A stretch of 64,000 bases of DNA from an uncultured Lachnoclostridium sp. (GTDB taxonomy: Bacteria; Bacillota; Clostridia; Lachnospirales; Lachnospiraceae), in the NCBI GenBank assembly GCA_948330435.1, contig CAOJBY010000002.1:124001-188000 (forward strand), read 5' to 3'. Of the stretch, positions 8,258-16,775 are shown piece by piece; the stretch's first letter is position 1, and each line of letters begins with the position of its first letter. The notes below the pieces were generated by a model. That model had not been told where the DNA came from. It made no database searches and saw only the letters and a program-made list of their open reading frames with translations. The position numbers and the translations under genes were made by a program.

Positions 8258-9091
8258 AATTGCTTCCCCATAATTTCGAATAATAACTTCTTTCCCCACC
8301 CGTTTCTTGGGATCGGAATTAATAGCACGACGCACGTCCACTTCTTCTTTAAGGAAGTCGTGGTACAACTCCCGAATCAGCTCCGTATTGTGGTTTGTCA
8401 GCATACAGTAGCATCCTCTGTCTGACAGTTCCCGAAATACGTTCGAGAGACGTCTGTGCTCCTCCTCTGTGAATCCCTCCTTGGTATAAGAGTCAAAAGA
8501 AGATGGATTCAAAGGGGCATAGGGGCTGTCAAAATAGATAAAATCCCCTTTTTTAGCCGTCTCCAAAGACTTCTCAAAATCCTGACAGGTGATGGTTACG
8601 GATTTTAAATAGTAGGAGACATTCTTTATATTCTCCACATCCACCGAACGAACCTGTTCTTTCTGATTCCATGGAACATTAAACTGGCCCTTCTGATTTA
8701 CCCGGTAGAGACCGTTGAAGCAGTGCTTATTCAGATAGATAAACAATGCTGCCATCTCCGTGTCGTAATCTTTAGCTTTCAGCTTCTCATTGTAGCGTTC
8801 CCGCATTTCATAGTAGAATTCCTTTGTGCAGGTCACTTGATCCATAGAACTTAAGAGCACGGACAGGGGATCCATGTGATCCCGAATCTCCGTGTAGGTG
8901 TGGATCAGTTCATGGTTGATATCGTTGATAAAGGCCCATGTCGGCTTTTGATGGAACAACAGTGCTCCGCCCCCCACAAAAGGCTCATAATAATCCTTAT
9001 ATTCTTCCGGCATCCGAAGACTCAGCTGCTCCAAAAGCTGCCGTTTTCCTCCTGCCCATTTAACGAATGGTGTTGTATCTGTACTGCTCAT
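8249..9091 (-). CDS. dam: DNA adenine methylase (Dam/DpnM-type, solitary)
   Basis: A 280-residue class D12 adenine-N6 methyltransferase. The AdoMet motif FVKWAGGK is at about residues 9-16 and YEPFVGGGALLF (FxGxG) at about 36-47. The catalytic motif is YFDSPYAPL, with DSPY in place of the more usual DPPY; Ser at this position is tolerated in the [DNS]PP[YFW] class but is uncommon. GATC specificity is likely by family resemblance but not proven. No restriction endonuclease gene is adjacent, so it is probably an orphan methylase. AAAGG directly before the ATG supports the start. Confidence 0.85.
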   Translation of the reverse strand: MSSTDTTPFVKWAGGKRQLLEQLSLRMPEEYKDYYEPFVGGGALLFHQKPTWAFINDINHELIHTYTEIRDHMDPLSVLLSSMDQVTCTKEFYYEMRERYNEKLKAKDYDTEMAALFIYLNKHCFNGLYRVNQKGQFNVPWNQKEQVRSVDVENIKNVSYYLKSVTITCQDFEKSLETAKKGDFIYFDSPYAPLNPSSFDSYTKEGFTEEEHRRLSNVFRELSDRGCYCMLTNHNTELIRELYHDFLKEEVDVRRAINSDPKKRVGKEVIIRNYGEAILM

Positions 9092-9172
9092 CCTTTTTCT
9101 CCTGTCTTTATACGATATTTCTATTCTACTATAAAAACAAAAAAAAGGCGAATAAAATTAAACCATCACAGC

Positions 9173-10186
9173 CTATTTTTCCCCTTTAAGTATCCGACTG
9201 CTAATATACCTATCTGTAAAACGCTGTTTTGCAAGCAGAAAATCCTCAAGATCCAATAGCACATGATACAAAATCGCTCTGGACTCGAATTCCTCCCTGT
9301 CTTTCGGAAGCGGCTGCTGTTTCATTTGATCAAATACCTGCTGCAATTCCTCTCTCTGTCTGTTCGGAATGTTTTTCTCATGAACATAACGTATCAGGTA
9401 TCCCACATAATCGCTGATAATTTTTGCCTGGCTCGGCATCTCATTGATCTTCCATATTCGATGCCTGAGTGCCTGTAGCAAGGCACATTGCTGCAAACGC
9501 ATTTCCATATATTCTATATAATAGTAGTCATCCTCTGACAAGGTATTGTGTGCATGTTCACGGGCACGTTCCAATCCCTGAAGAATTGATTCTTCCAACC
9601 TGTCCAGATCAAACCAGACATGCTCTCCATCCAAATCTCCCTGCAGATAGCAAGCCAGCTCCCGAAGTATCTGCTGTATATCATCTTCCACTTTTCTTAT
9701 ATCCTGCCGAAGAACTTTCAGGTTGCTGGGCATCTTCCAATTCATCGCCAGAGCCAGACCGGTCCCGATAAAGACCAGTACCAGTTCATTTGCGGCAAAA
9801 TTCAGGCTATAGTCCGGAGTCAACAGATAATGTGTTCCCATAACCGCATTAACTGATATGGTATTCTGCCAGCCGAAAAAGTAACAGACATTCACCATCA
9901 GGAAAATATAGATACCATAATTCACCCAGTCATGTTTTCCTATATAGCGAAAGCACAGGAAAACTAGCAAAACGGACAGAAGAAAAGAAAAAAAGCGTTC
10001 TGCTGCAAGCTGAATAGTATCCCGCCTTGTATCCTGTACAGACAGAAGTGTAACAATCCCCGCTGAAGCCGCATACTGAAGATCTAAAACCTGTGCGATT
10101 GCCACTGCCATACAGCTTCCCACTGCAATCTTCAATACCTTTAAAGCAATCTTCCTCTTCTTATGCAGCTCCATGCCTGTTTTCAT
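9173..10186 (-). CDS. aromatic acid exporter family protein (ArAE_1)
   Basis: A 337-residue protein. The N-terminal half (about 14-150) has four to five membrane segments, including AVAIAQVLDLQYAASAGIVT near its start. The C-terminal half is a long soluble helical domain (about 155-337). This matches the ArAE_1 / DUF939 family of putative aromatic-acid or fusaric-acid-like exporters. The substrate is unknown. It lies 20 bases after the symporter gene and is probably co-transcribed with it. Confidence 0.75.
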   Translation of the reverse strand: MKTGMELHKKRKIALKVLKIAVGSCMAVAIAQVLDLQYAASAGIVTLLSVQDTRRDTIQLAAERFFSFLLSVLLVFLCFRYIGKHDWVNYGIYIFLMVNVCYFFGWQNTISVNAVMGTHYLLTPDYSLNFAANELVLVFIGTGLALAMNWKMPSNLKVLRQDIRKVEDDIQQILRELACYLQGDLDGEHVWFDLDRLEESILQGLERAREHAHNTLSEDDYYYIEYMEMRLQQCALLQALRHRIWKINEMPSQAKIISDYVGYLIRYVHEKNIPNRQREELQQVFDQMKQQPLPKDREEFESRAILYHVLLDLEDFLLAKQRFTDRYISSRILKGEK

Positions 10187-10206
10187 AGTTATAATCTCCT
10201 ATTAAG

Positions 10207-11622
10207 TCAAGGTAAAGGTTCCTTTATTGATTTTCGTTTTTCTTCATAATCCTTTAAAGAATCCAGTGCATACCTTGCCATAGGAAACAGGGCTATCATA
10301 TTAAATACGGTCATGAGACCTACTCCCACATCACCCAAATCCCATACAAAGGTATAGGCTGCCAGGCCGCCTATAAACAGCATAACCAGGGCAAGAATCT
10401 TGTACAGGGTCTGAGACAGCCAGTTATCTCCAAAAAGGTATGCCACGTTGGGTCTGGCATAAAACAGAATTCCGATAAAGGTGGAAAAGCTGAACAGCCA
10501 CAGAATCACTGCGATAAAGATAACACCGAATTCTCCCAGATGGTAACCCATGGCTTTCTGTAAGAGATCCATGCCTGCAAGCCCCTCTGTCAGTCCGGCT
10601 GGGGTCAGCAGCATAATCATGGCTGAACAGGTACAGATTACAAGTGTGTCGATAAAAACTCCCAAAGCCTGCAGCAACCCCTCTTTTGCAGGGTGGCTGA
10701 TGTCCGCAGCCGCAGCCGCACAGGGGGCGGATCCGGAGCCTGCTTCATTGGAAAAAAGACCTCTTTTGGCTCCGTTCATCAGAACCGCACCAAAGCCTCC
10801 GGCCACTGCCTGGCGTATTCCAAAGGCTTCCTCAAAGATTCTTCCAAAGACAGAGGGAAGCAGAGCTGCATTTTTAATCATAATAAATATGGTAAACAGG
10901 AAATATAAAACCGCCATAACCGGCACTACCACATCCAGCACCTTAACCGTAGCATATTTACGCAGCACAATTACTGCAGATACGACCACCAGAACGATTG
11001 TTGTATAGAGGGGCGGTATCTGAAAGGCATTGTAAAAGGCTGATGATACGGAATTGCCGATAACCTGACTGATTCCGCACCAGCAGATCAGGCCGGATAT
11101 GGCAAAAAGTATGGCTATGATGGATTTTTTCTTTGCAGCTCCCGGCTTAACAAAAAGACGGTGTATGTAGTAAGCAGGACCTCCCCGGTAGCCGCCGTAC
11201 AGAGGATCCTTTTCCTTATATATCTGTGCCAGGGTAGCTTCTATAAAGGCTGTGGACGCTCCCAAAAGAGCCGTCACCCACATCCAGAATACGGCACCTG
11301 CTCCGCCAAGGGAGATAGCGGCAACTACCCCCACCAGATTGCCCATGCCTACACGGGTGGCTGTGGATACGATCAGGGCTTGTACTCCTGAGATGGCCCC
11401 CTCTTTGGATTTATTCCGCTTTTCTGCTGTGATTCGCAGCATCTCCGGGAAAAGGCGGAAAGGCAGGAAACGGGTTCGGATGGTGAAGTAAATGCCGGAG
11501 GGGATGAGGATCAGCACCAGCAGGGAGATTCCCAGTGTGCTTCCGCCGGGCAGGGCGATGGTAAAAAGGTCGCCCCATAGACAGTGGTAGACTGCTTGAA
11601 AGATTGTTTGAAATACGGACAT
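10207..11622 (-). CDS. sodium:alanine (AGCS) symporter family protein
   Basis: A 471-residue transporter with about ten membrane segments. Family signatures seen include TRVGMGNLVGVVAAISLGG (about 90-108; the AGCS signature region) and NEAGSGSAPCAAAAADISHP. AGCS proteins bring in alanine or glycine with Na+. AAAGGAA lies before the ATG. The gene has its own strong promoter (11680-11708), with a LysR-type palindrome just upstream of it, and a LysR-type gene is divergent, so substrate-responsive control is likely. Confidence 0.9.
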   Translation of the reverse strand: MSVFQTIFQAVYHCLWGDLFTIALPGGSTLGISLLVLILIPSGIYFTIRTRFLPFRLFPEMLRITAEKRNKSKEGAISGVQALIVSTATRVGMGNLVGVVAAISLGGAGAVFWMWVTALLGASTAFIEATLAQIYKEKDPLYGGYRGGPAYYIHRLFVKPGAAKKKSIIAILFAISGLICWCGISQVIGNSVSSAFYNAFQIPPLYTTIVLVVVSAVIVLRKYATVKVLDVVVPVMAVLYFLFTIFIMIKNAALLPSVFGRIFEEAFGIRQAVAGGFGAVLMNGAKRGLFSNEAGSGSAPCAAAAADISHPAKEGLLQALGVFIDTLVICTCSAMIMLLTPAGLTEGLAGMDLLQKAMGYHLGEFGVIFIAVILWLFSFSTFIGILFYARPNVAYLFGDNWLSQTLYKILALVMLFIGGLAAYTFVWDLGDVGVGLMTVFNMIALFPMARYALDSLKDYEEKRKSIKEPLP

Positions 11623-11679
11623 GGCTTTTTTCCTTTTGTATTGATTGATTTAATAGTGACTTGTAATTCTTTTACATTT

Positions 11680-11708
11680 AGTATATAGTATAAATGAACA
11701 TCTGTAAA
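11680..11708 (-). promoter_or_regulatory. promoter of the AGCS symporter gene
   Basis: Minus strand: TTTACA (11703-11708), a 17-base spacer, TATACT (11680-11685). The expected start of transcription is near 11673, about 50 bases before the ATG. Confidence 0.65.
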
Positions 11709-11729
11709 ATTGATAAATGTGATGTTTGG

Positions 11730-11746
11730 AATCTAAAATTTAGATT
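11730..11746. promoter_or_regulatory. LysR-type (T-N11-A) operator palindrome
   Basis: AATCTAAAATTTAGATT is a perfect 8+1+8 palindrome containing a T-N11-A core (11732-11744). Its centre is about 65 bases upstream of the expected transcription start of the symporter gene, the classical position of a LysR-type recognition site. The LysR-type regulator encoded at 12095 is the obvious candidate to bind it. Confidence 0.55.
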
Positions 11747-11971
11747 TTATTTTTGTAATCAATGTATAGTGTGGTCATGTTTTGGAATGGACGCTTTGAT
11801 GCTATTTTCGTTTCCGCAAAATCCGGAAAGCTTGTGCAGGCTGCGGGCAGGTACCGCCACCCCTGATCGGGGCGGCCCTCCTCCCCTCCGCCGATAACTT
11901 TTCTAATTTTGGTTGAAAAATTAACCGCAAAGATGGGGACAAGGGAGTTTCTGAAAGTATTTATTAATTAT
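11747..11971. other. intergenic region without recognised gene
   Basis: Between the symporter operator and the repeat element. It contains a short GC-rich stretch (about 11850-11895), unlike its A/T-rich surroundings. I see no gene, riboswitch or terminator that I can support. Confidence 0.4.
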
Positions 11972-12078
11972 CAGTAATGTCCCGCACAGTGCACAGATCG
12001 ATTTACAGACGCATGGACCTGCGGCTGTAAATTGATTTAAACAAGGGTGCACTGGGAGAGATATTACGGAACTGGAAT
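11972..12078 (+). repeat. palindromic repeat family, copy B
   Basis: The same family as copies A, C and D, here in the other genomic orientation: CAGTAATGTCCCGCACAGTGCACAG at its start (outer arm) and ATATTACGGAACTGGAAT at its end. It again lies directly before a Shine-Dalgarno (GGGAGGG) and gene start, here the LysR-type regulator, so orientation relative to the downstream gene is conserved. Confidence 0.85.
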
Positions 12079-12094
12079 GGGAGGGAATTCGATT

Positions 12095-12985
12095 TTGGAT
12101 CTGAAGAATTTGACTACGTTTATTCATGTGGCGGAATTGAATAGCTTTACGAAAGCGGCGGTGGCTCTTGGGTACTCTCAGTCTACGGTTTCTTTTCAGA
12201 TACGGCAGTTGGAGACGGAGCTGAATGCACAGCTTTTTGAACGGATCAATCATACGGTGGCCCTCACGGAAAAGGGGCGGGAGGTTTTAAATTATGCTCA
12301 TCAGATCCGCCGGATGACTCTGGAGCTTACTCAAAATATGGAAGAGTATGAGGTTCTTAAGGGGCATATCCGTCTGGCTATGGCTTACTCTCTTTGTGAT
12401 TCTCTCTTTGATCAAAGCTTTCCCGGCTTTTGCCGGCAGCATCCGGGAATTACCCTCAAGATCATAACGGCCGGAACAGAAGAGATGTTCCGGCTGTTGA
12501 ACCACAATGAAGCGGATGCTATTTTAACCCTGGACAGTCATATCTATGACAGGGAGTATGTGATTTTCCGTGAGGAAACGGTAAACATGCATTTTGTTGC
12601 CCCTGCCGCTTTTCCTTTGGCTAATTGCTCATCCCTGTCTGTGGCGGATCTGCTCTCCTGGCCCTTTCTTTTGACGGAAAAGGGTATGAGTTACCGACGT
12701 CTTCTGGACGAGGGGCTGGCAGAACGCTCTCTGGAGGTAACGCCAATCCTGGAGATGGGGAGTGCAAGGCTTATCTGCTCTCTTGTCGGGTCAGGCCTTG
12801 GTATTTCATTCCTGCCTGATTATGTGACTCAGGAAGATGTGGAAGCCGGATCCATTGTCCGACTGAATGTGACGGATTTTGAAGTGGAGATCTGGAAGCA
12901 GCTTCTTTATCATCGGGACAAGTGGGTGTCGCCCCAATTGGAGGCGGTGCTTGAGTATTGTGCGAAAAGGGAATTTACTGGATAA
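12095..12985 (+). CDS. LysR family transcriptional regulator
   Basis: About 297 residues. The winged HTH is at the N-terminus (LKNLTTFIHVAELNSFTKAA, then LGYSQSTVSFQIRQLE, LFERINHTVALTEKG), followed by a LysR-type effector domain (about 90-295). The start is taken as TTG at 12095, because GGGAGGG lies 10 bases upstream and family proteins begin exactly at MDLKNL. Longer readings starting at GTG 12047 would translate the end of the repeat element (VHWERYYGTGM) and are artefacts. It is divergent from the AGCS symporter, whose promoter carries a LysR-type palindrome; I infer that it controls that gene. Confidence 0.88.
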   Translation: MDLKNLTTFIHVAELNSFTKAAVALGYSQSTVSFQIRQLETELNAQLFERINHTVALTEKGREVLNYAHQIRRMTLELTQNMEEYEVLKGHIRLAMAYSLCDSLFDQSFPGFCRQHPGITLKIITAGTEEMFRLLNHNEADAILTLDSHIYDREYVIFREETVNMHFVAPAAFPLANCSSLSVADLLSWPFLLTEKGMSYRRLLDEGLAERSLEVTPILEMGSARLICSLVGSGLGISFLPDYVTQEDVEAGSIVRLNVTDFEVEIWKQLLYHRDKWVSPQLEAVLEYCAKREFTG

Positions 12986-12987
12986 AA
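12971..12987. repeat. 17-bp direct repeat, left flank of the ATPase/TPR module
   Basis: GAATTTACTGGATAAAA covers the last codons and stop of the LysR gene. It matches 16 of 17 bases with 16104-16120. The two copies enclose the two-gene module exactly, like the duplicated target of an insertion. Confidence 0.55.
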
Positions 12988-13004
12988 GTTCTTGCAGTGC
13001 TCGC

Positions 13005-14723
13005 TTATAAATTACTTCTTTTTGTTTCAATTTTACGTTTCTTTTTTAAATTTATTAAAAAATTCCGTGTTTCAATTGCGTGCGGATGATTCGCTCCCAA
13101 TACTTTTTCTTGTATTGACAGTGCTTTTTTCCCTAACACTTCTGCCTCCTCTTGTCTTCCCTGATTTCTATACAGAACAGCTAAATTGCTATAGTTAATA
13201 CTTACATCTGGATGGCTCTCTCCTAATGTGCTCTCAAATATTTTCAAAGCTTTCTTATATAATTCTTCTGCTTCTCTTTCTCTGCCTTGCCCCATGTACA
13301 AACCAGCCAGATTGCTATAAACCCATGCCACATCCGGATGGTTTTCTCCTAATACTTTCTTCCTTACAAACAGAGATTTTTTAAACAACTCTTCTGATTC
13401 TTTTCCCTTTCCTTGTTTGCAACACAATAAGGCCAGATTATTATAACAGGTTGCCATATGAGGATGATTTTCTCCCAACTTATTCTCAAAAACAGCCAAC
13501 GCCTTTTTAAAAAATATTTCTGCTTCTTTGTATTTTTTCTGTATCATATATAAATCAGCTAAATTGCTATAAGCTGCTGCTGTTTCAAAGCAATTGCCAC
13601 CTAATATTTTTTCATCCAGCAGGAGGGCTTCCTTATACAATGTCTCTGCCTCTGCATATCTTCCCTGCTCTTTATATAAACCTGCCAGATTATTATATCT
13701 CGTTGCTATTACGGAATGATTCTCTCCCAATATTTTCTTATCCACAAACAGAGACTTTTTATACAATTCTTCTGCTTCCTTGTATCTTCCCTGTTTTTCA
13801 TACAAACCGGCCAAATTATTATAGCTTGTTGCCGTATGGGGATGATTTTCTCCTAATATTTTTTCTTCTATAGCTAGTGCCTTTTTGTATAGTAGCTCTG
13901 AAGCTTTATATTTCCCTTGCTCCTTATATAAACCTGCCAAAAAATCATAATGCATTGCCATATGAGGATGATTTTTCCCCAATGTCTTTTCCACAATAGG
14001 TAAAGATGTTTCATATAGTGCTCTTGCTTCGGCCCACTTTCCCTGCAAATGATATATATGTCCTAATGCAATACAAACTCCTGCTGTTTCAGTATGAGCA
14101 GCCCCCAGTAATTCCTCCCGAATCTTCTTCGCCCTCAATAAAAGACGTTCACTTATGTCATACTGCTCCTTATCCATAGCTTCTTCTGCCTGTCTCATTA
14201 AAGAATATGTTTCTTGCAACTGCTGTCTTGCTTCTTTTCCATTTTCCCATAAAGGACCGTTTTTTGCAAAAGCCGTCTCTACATTTGGCTCTTTTCTTTC
14301 AAATTCATATTCATGAAACACAACTCGAAGCTTTACAAAGGAATAGAAATCATATGCACTCACCGCAAGCCTGTCATCTCCATAGGGTGTTGTAAGAAAC
14401 ACAAGATTTTTTTCCAGACCTGCCAGCATATCCCTGCTAAAATTCAGCCGCCTAAAGTCCTCTTCCTCCTGAAGTGCAAGCTGAAAATTTACAATCAGAA
14501 AGGTTGAACTCTCTGACACAAATGTTATCCACTCCCTAAGCTTCTGAAAAGAATAGGCCCCTGGATACTGTTTACAATCATAAATTTCAACATCTCCAAA
14601 CCTATAAATGCTGACAATCTCTTCCTGTATACTCTCAGGAGCAACTATCAAGTACAGGCCCTGTTCCGATTTATTTATGATCCACCCTAAAGTCTGATAG
14701 CCCTCTTGATTACTTTCCATCAT
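13005..14723 (-). CDS. tetratricopeptide-repeat protein, putative effector partner of ATPase
   Basis: About 572 residues. The C-terminal ~400 residues are eight or more kinesin-light-chain-type TPRs of 42 residues (pattern LGENHPHTATSYNNLAGLYE then KQGRYKEAEELYKKSL). The first ~150 residues form an alpha/beta domain I cannot name: GLYLIVAPE, FLIVNFQLAL, LNFSRDMLAGLEKNLVFLTT and SAYDFYSFVKLRVVFHEYEF. It has the strand-helix rhythm of a P-loop-like fold but no Walker A. The gene overlaps the upstream ATPase gene by 14 bases, so the two are translationally coupled. The start at 14723 has GGAG 10 bases upstream; TTG 14729 is an alternative. Base composition is more A/T-rich than its neighbours. 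ATPase plus TPR pairs often act in defence or regulation, but that role is inference. Confidence 0.8.
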   Translation of the reverse strand: MMESNQEGYQTLGWIINKSEQGLYLIVAPESIQEEIVSIYRFGDVEIYDCKQYPGAYSFQKLREWITFVSESSTFLIVNFQLALQEEEDFRRLNFSRDMLAGLEKNLVFLTTPYGDDRLAVSAYDFYSFVKLRVVFHEYEFERKEPNVETAFAKNGPLWENGKEARQQLQETYSLMRQAEEAMDKEQYDISERLLLRAKKIREELLGAAHTETAGVCIALGHIYHLQGKWAEARALYETSLPIVEKTLGKNHPHMAMHYDFLAGLYKEQGKYKASELLYKKALAIEEKILGENHPHTATSYNNLAGLYEKQGRYKEAEELYKKSLFVDKKILGENHSVIATRYNNLAGLYKEQGRYAEAETLYKEALLLDEKILGGNCFETAAAYSNLADLYMIQKKYKEAEIFFKKALAVFENKLGENHPHMATCYNNLALLCCKQGKGKESEELFKKSLFVRKKVLGENHPDVAWVYSNLAGLYMGQGREREAEELYKKALKIFESTLGESHPDVSINYSNLAVLYRNQGRQEEAEVLGKKALSIQEKVLGANHPHAIETRNFLINLKKKRKIETKRSNL

Positions 14724-16023
14724 CCCCAATCAACTCCTGCTCTTTCAAGAACCGTATCACCAGCGGATGGACATTATGCCACCGTTTGCCATTGTACTCT
14801 AACACCACTGATGCCTGCAACATTCTCAAAAGCATTTCCTTATCTTCTATCAATTCTTTATTTCCTTGATAAATATTCAGCAAAAAACTATAATCCTTTT
14901 TCTCAATCCGTCTTGTAAGGGAAGTTTTGAGCTCCTCAAGAGCACGATCGGCATCCTCCATAGATATCGCTTCACTGCTTCTTCGTTCCGCCCTCTTAGC
15001 AGCCGCATTGATAGCATGAAATAAATCCCGCAAAGAACCTCCTGTATATTGAATCAACTCTTCCAGCACCTTATCTTCAAACAGCCTAAGATCCGCACGC
15101 TTTTCCACAATTTCCCTTATCACTGCAATCCCATCCTCAAATGGCCATCCATCAATAGTTTCTATCTTGATCATAGGCAGTGTCTTTGTGACAAAGTAAC
15201 TCTCCATAGCAGAAAACCTGGCATCATATGACAAACCAATGGGAAAGGTATAAATAACCGGAAACGTCATTCCCGAAAGAACAGCCGCATATTGATAAAA
15301 CACCTTCCAAGCATCCTCCGGATTTAATTTATCTAAGTCCTCAAAAATAATAATAGGACGCTTTCCACCCAGTTTTTTGGTAATCAGTTCTGACACACGA
15401 CTTAGCATTTCAATCCATTCACTGGAGCGAATGCTGATTTTACTCCGATATTCCTTTCTGGTCTCTTCATTAAACTTTAAGTCTGTTTTCATCTTTGCAA
15501 ACAACTTCAAAACCTTTGCCAAAATTCCTGGTGTCTCTGCGGATATTCCCGATTCCAAAGATGCTTCTGTTACCTCCTTGGAAGTGGTAATCTCTACACC
15601 CTCTGTCCAAAAATGTAAAATATCATTTAGAAGCCCTCTCTCCATCCTGCAGCCAGATTCATCTGCCAACTCCAACAGAGCCTCACCCATTAAAATGAAA
15701 AGATCCGAATACACAATATTAAATAAATCCAAATCCATACTGCAGGTAATGGTTTTTACTGGATATCCTCTTTTTTCGAGTCTCTCGGTCATTCGATTCA
15801 GCTCCGTACTCTTTCCGCATCCTCTATGCCCAAGAAGTAAAAATGAACTCAGCTCTCCCGGATTCTGGCAGCTGTCAAAAATGTCCTCCATAGGTGAGCT
15901 GTATTTATCGCTCATCCGATATTCCATGGTATCCTTGCAATAAAAATCCTTCATCTGATCTATTTTCAAAGGATCCGGAGAAAATGCATTTATCATGTCG
16001 GATACTTGATCTGCGTATTTCAT
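14710..16023 (-). CDS. AAA/STAND-like P-loop ATPase
   Basis: A 437-residue protein. Walker A GHRGCGKST is at residues 65-73 and Walker B IIIFEDLDKL at about 224-233. A helical region follows (GGSLRDLFHAINAAAKRAER at about 330-350, an Orc/Cdc6-like sensor-2 region), with a winged-helix-like C-terminus (NGKRWHNVHPLVIRFLKE). This layout resembles AAA ATPases of the Orc1/Cdc6, KAP and STAND groups, which act as switches. AAGGAG before the ATG and a strong promoter (16073-16101) support the start. It overlaps the TPR gene, and the pair is bounded by a direct repeat. No enzymatic effector domain is recognised in either protein. Confidence 0.8.
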   Translation of the reverse strand: MKYADQVSDMINAFSPDPLKIDQMKDFYCKDTMEYRMSDKYSSPMEDIFDSCQNPGELSSFLLLGHRGCGKSTELNRMTERLEKRGYPVKTITCSMDLDLFNIVYSDLFILMGEALLELADESGCRMERGLLNDILHFWTEGVEITTSKEVTEASLESGISAETPGILAKVLKLFAKMKTDLKFNEETRKEYRSKISIRSSEWIEMLSRVSELITKKLGGKRPIIIFEDLDKLNPEDAWKVFYQYAAVLSGMTFPVIYTFPIGLSYDARFSAMESYFVTKTLPMIKIETIDGWPFEDGIAVIREIVEKRADLRLFEDKVLEELIQYTGGSLRDLFHAINAAAKRAERRSSEAISMEDADRALEELKTSLTRRIEKKDYSFLLNIYQGNKELIEDKEMLLRMLQASVVLEYNGKRWHNVHPLVIRFLKEQELIGDDGK

Positions 16024-16072
16024 TTAATGGCTCCTTTCATTCTGATGATTTGCCTAATCAAAATATATATTT

Positions 16073-16101
16073 ATTATATAGAATATCTTTCCCATTGGCA
16101 A
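16073..16101 (-). promoter_or_regulatory. promoter of the ATPase/TPR module
   Basis: Minus strand: TTGCCA (16096-16101), 17-base spacer, TATAAT (16073-16078), giving a leader of about 45 bases. It lies inside the flanking direct repeats, so the module carries its own promoter. Confidence 0.65.
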
Positions 16102-16103
16102 AA

Positions 16104-16120
16104 GAATTTACCGGATAAAA
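16104..16120. repeat. 17-bp direct repeat, right flank of the ATPase/TPR module
   Basis: GAATTTACCGGATAAAA matches 12971-12987 except at one base. It covers the final codons and stop of the flavoprotein gene on the minus strand. Removing the module would leave the LysR and flavoprotein genes convergent and overlapping on a single copy. Confidence 0.55.
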
Positions 16121-16725
16121 TGCGTCCTCTTTGGCATCTCTTTCTCCGGCAGTCCGTATTTTTCCTTTCCCAGGGCAATACTCTTCATCAAAAATGTCAT
16201 GTTTCTTGCCAGGGTACGCATGGTCTGCAGGCCCTCCGCATCCTGGGAAGCCTCGCCCTGTGCCCTGCCATGAATGCTGTTCCAGTACTGGCTGGAAGCA
16301 ACCGGCATTCCGGAAATCGTGAAATATTTATTCAACTCATCAAAGGTTGCGGAAAGTCCGCCCCGCCTTGCAGCTACTACACTTGCCCCAACTTTCATGG
16401 TCTTGTCAAAGCCCGTGCTGTAGAACAGCCGATCCAGAAATGCAATAAGCGTGGCATTGGCCGACGCATAGTATACCGGGCTTGCTACTACCAGACCGTC
16501 ACAAGCTTCAAACTTTGGTGCTGTCTCATTTACCAAATCCTCGAAAACACATTTCCCATTCTTGGCACAGGAGCCGCAGGCAATACACCCCCGGATATCC
16601 TTGTTGCCAATGTGAATCAGTTCTGTCTCTACACCCTCAGCCGCAAAGATCTGCTCCATCTCGTGAAGTGCAATATAGGTGTTGCCTTTTGCATGTGGAC
16701 TTCCGTTAATCAATAACACTTTCAT
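16108..16725 (-). CDS. flavodoxin-fold FMN reductase / iron-sulfur flavoprotein
   Basis: A 205-residue protein of the NADPH-dependent FMN reductase (flavodoxin) fold. The N-terminal phosphate-binding loop is LLINGSPHAKGNTYIAL, and SPVYYASANATL at about 80-91 is the second FMN contact. Between them lies a compact cysteine cluster, CIACGSCAKNGKC (CX2CX2CX5C), like the [4Fe-4S] site of archaeal and clostridial iron-sulfur flavoproteins. It is probably an electron carrier or a reductase of quinones or nitro compounds. AGGAGGAATC lies before the ATG. Confidence 0.85.
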   Translation of the reverse strand: MKVLLINGSPHAKGNTYIALHEMEQIFAAEGVETELIHIGNKDIRGCIACGSCAKNGKCVFEDLVNETAPKFEACDGLVVASPVYYASANATLIAFLDRLFYSTGFDKTMKVGASVVAARRGGLSATFDELNKYFTISGMPVASSQYWNSIHGRAQGEASQDAEGLQTMRTLARNMTFLMKSIALGKEKYGLPEKEMPKRTHFIR

Positions 16726-16775
16726 CGTATGATTCCTCCTAAAATTATTTTAATATTACCTAACAACTACCCAAC

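Noticed and set aside
11623..11971. Glycine riboswitch upstream of the alanine/glycine symporter
   Set aside because: No paired aptamer cores or terminator are visible; a normal promoter and LysR box explain control.
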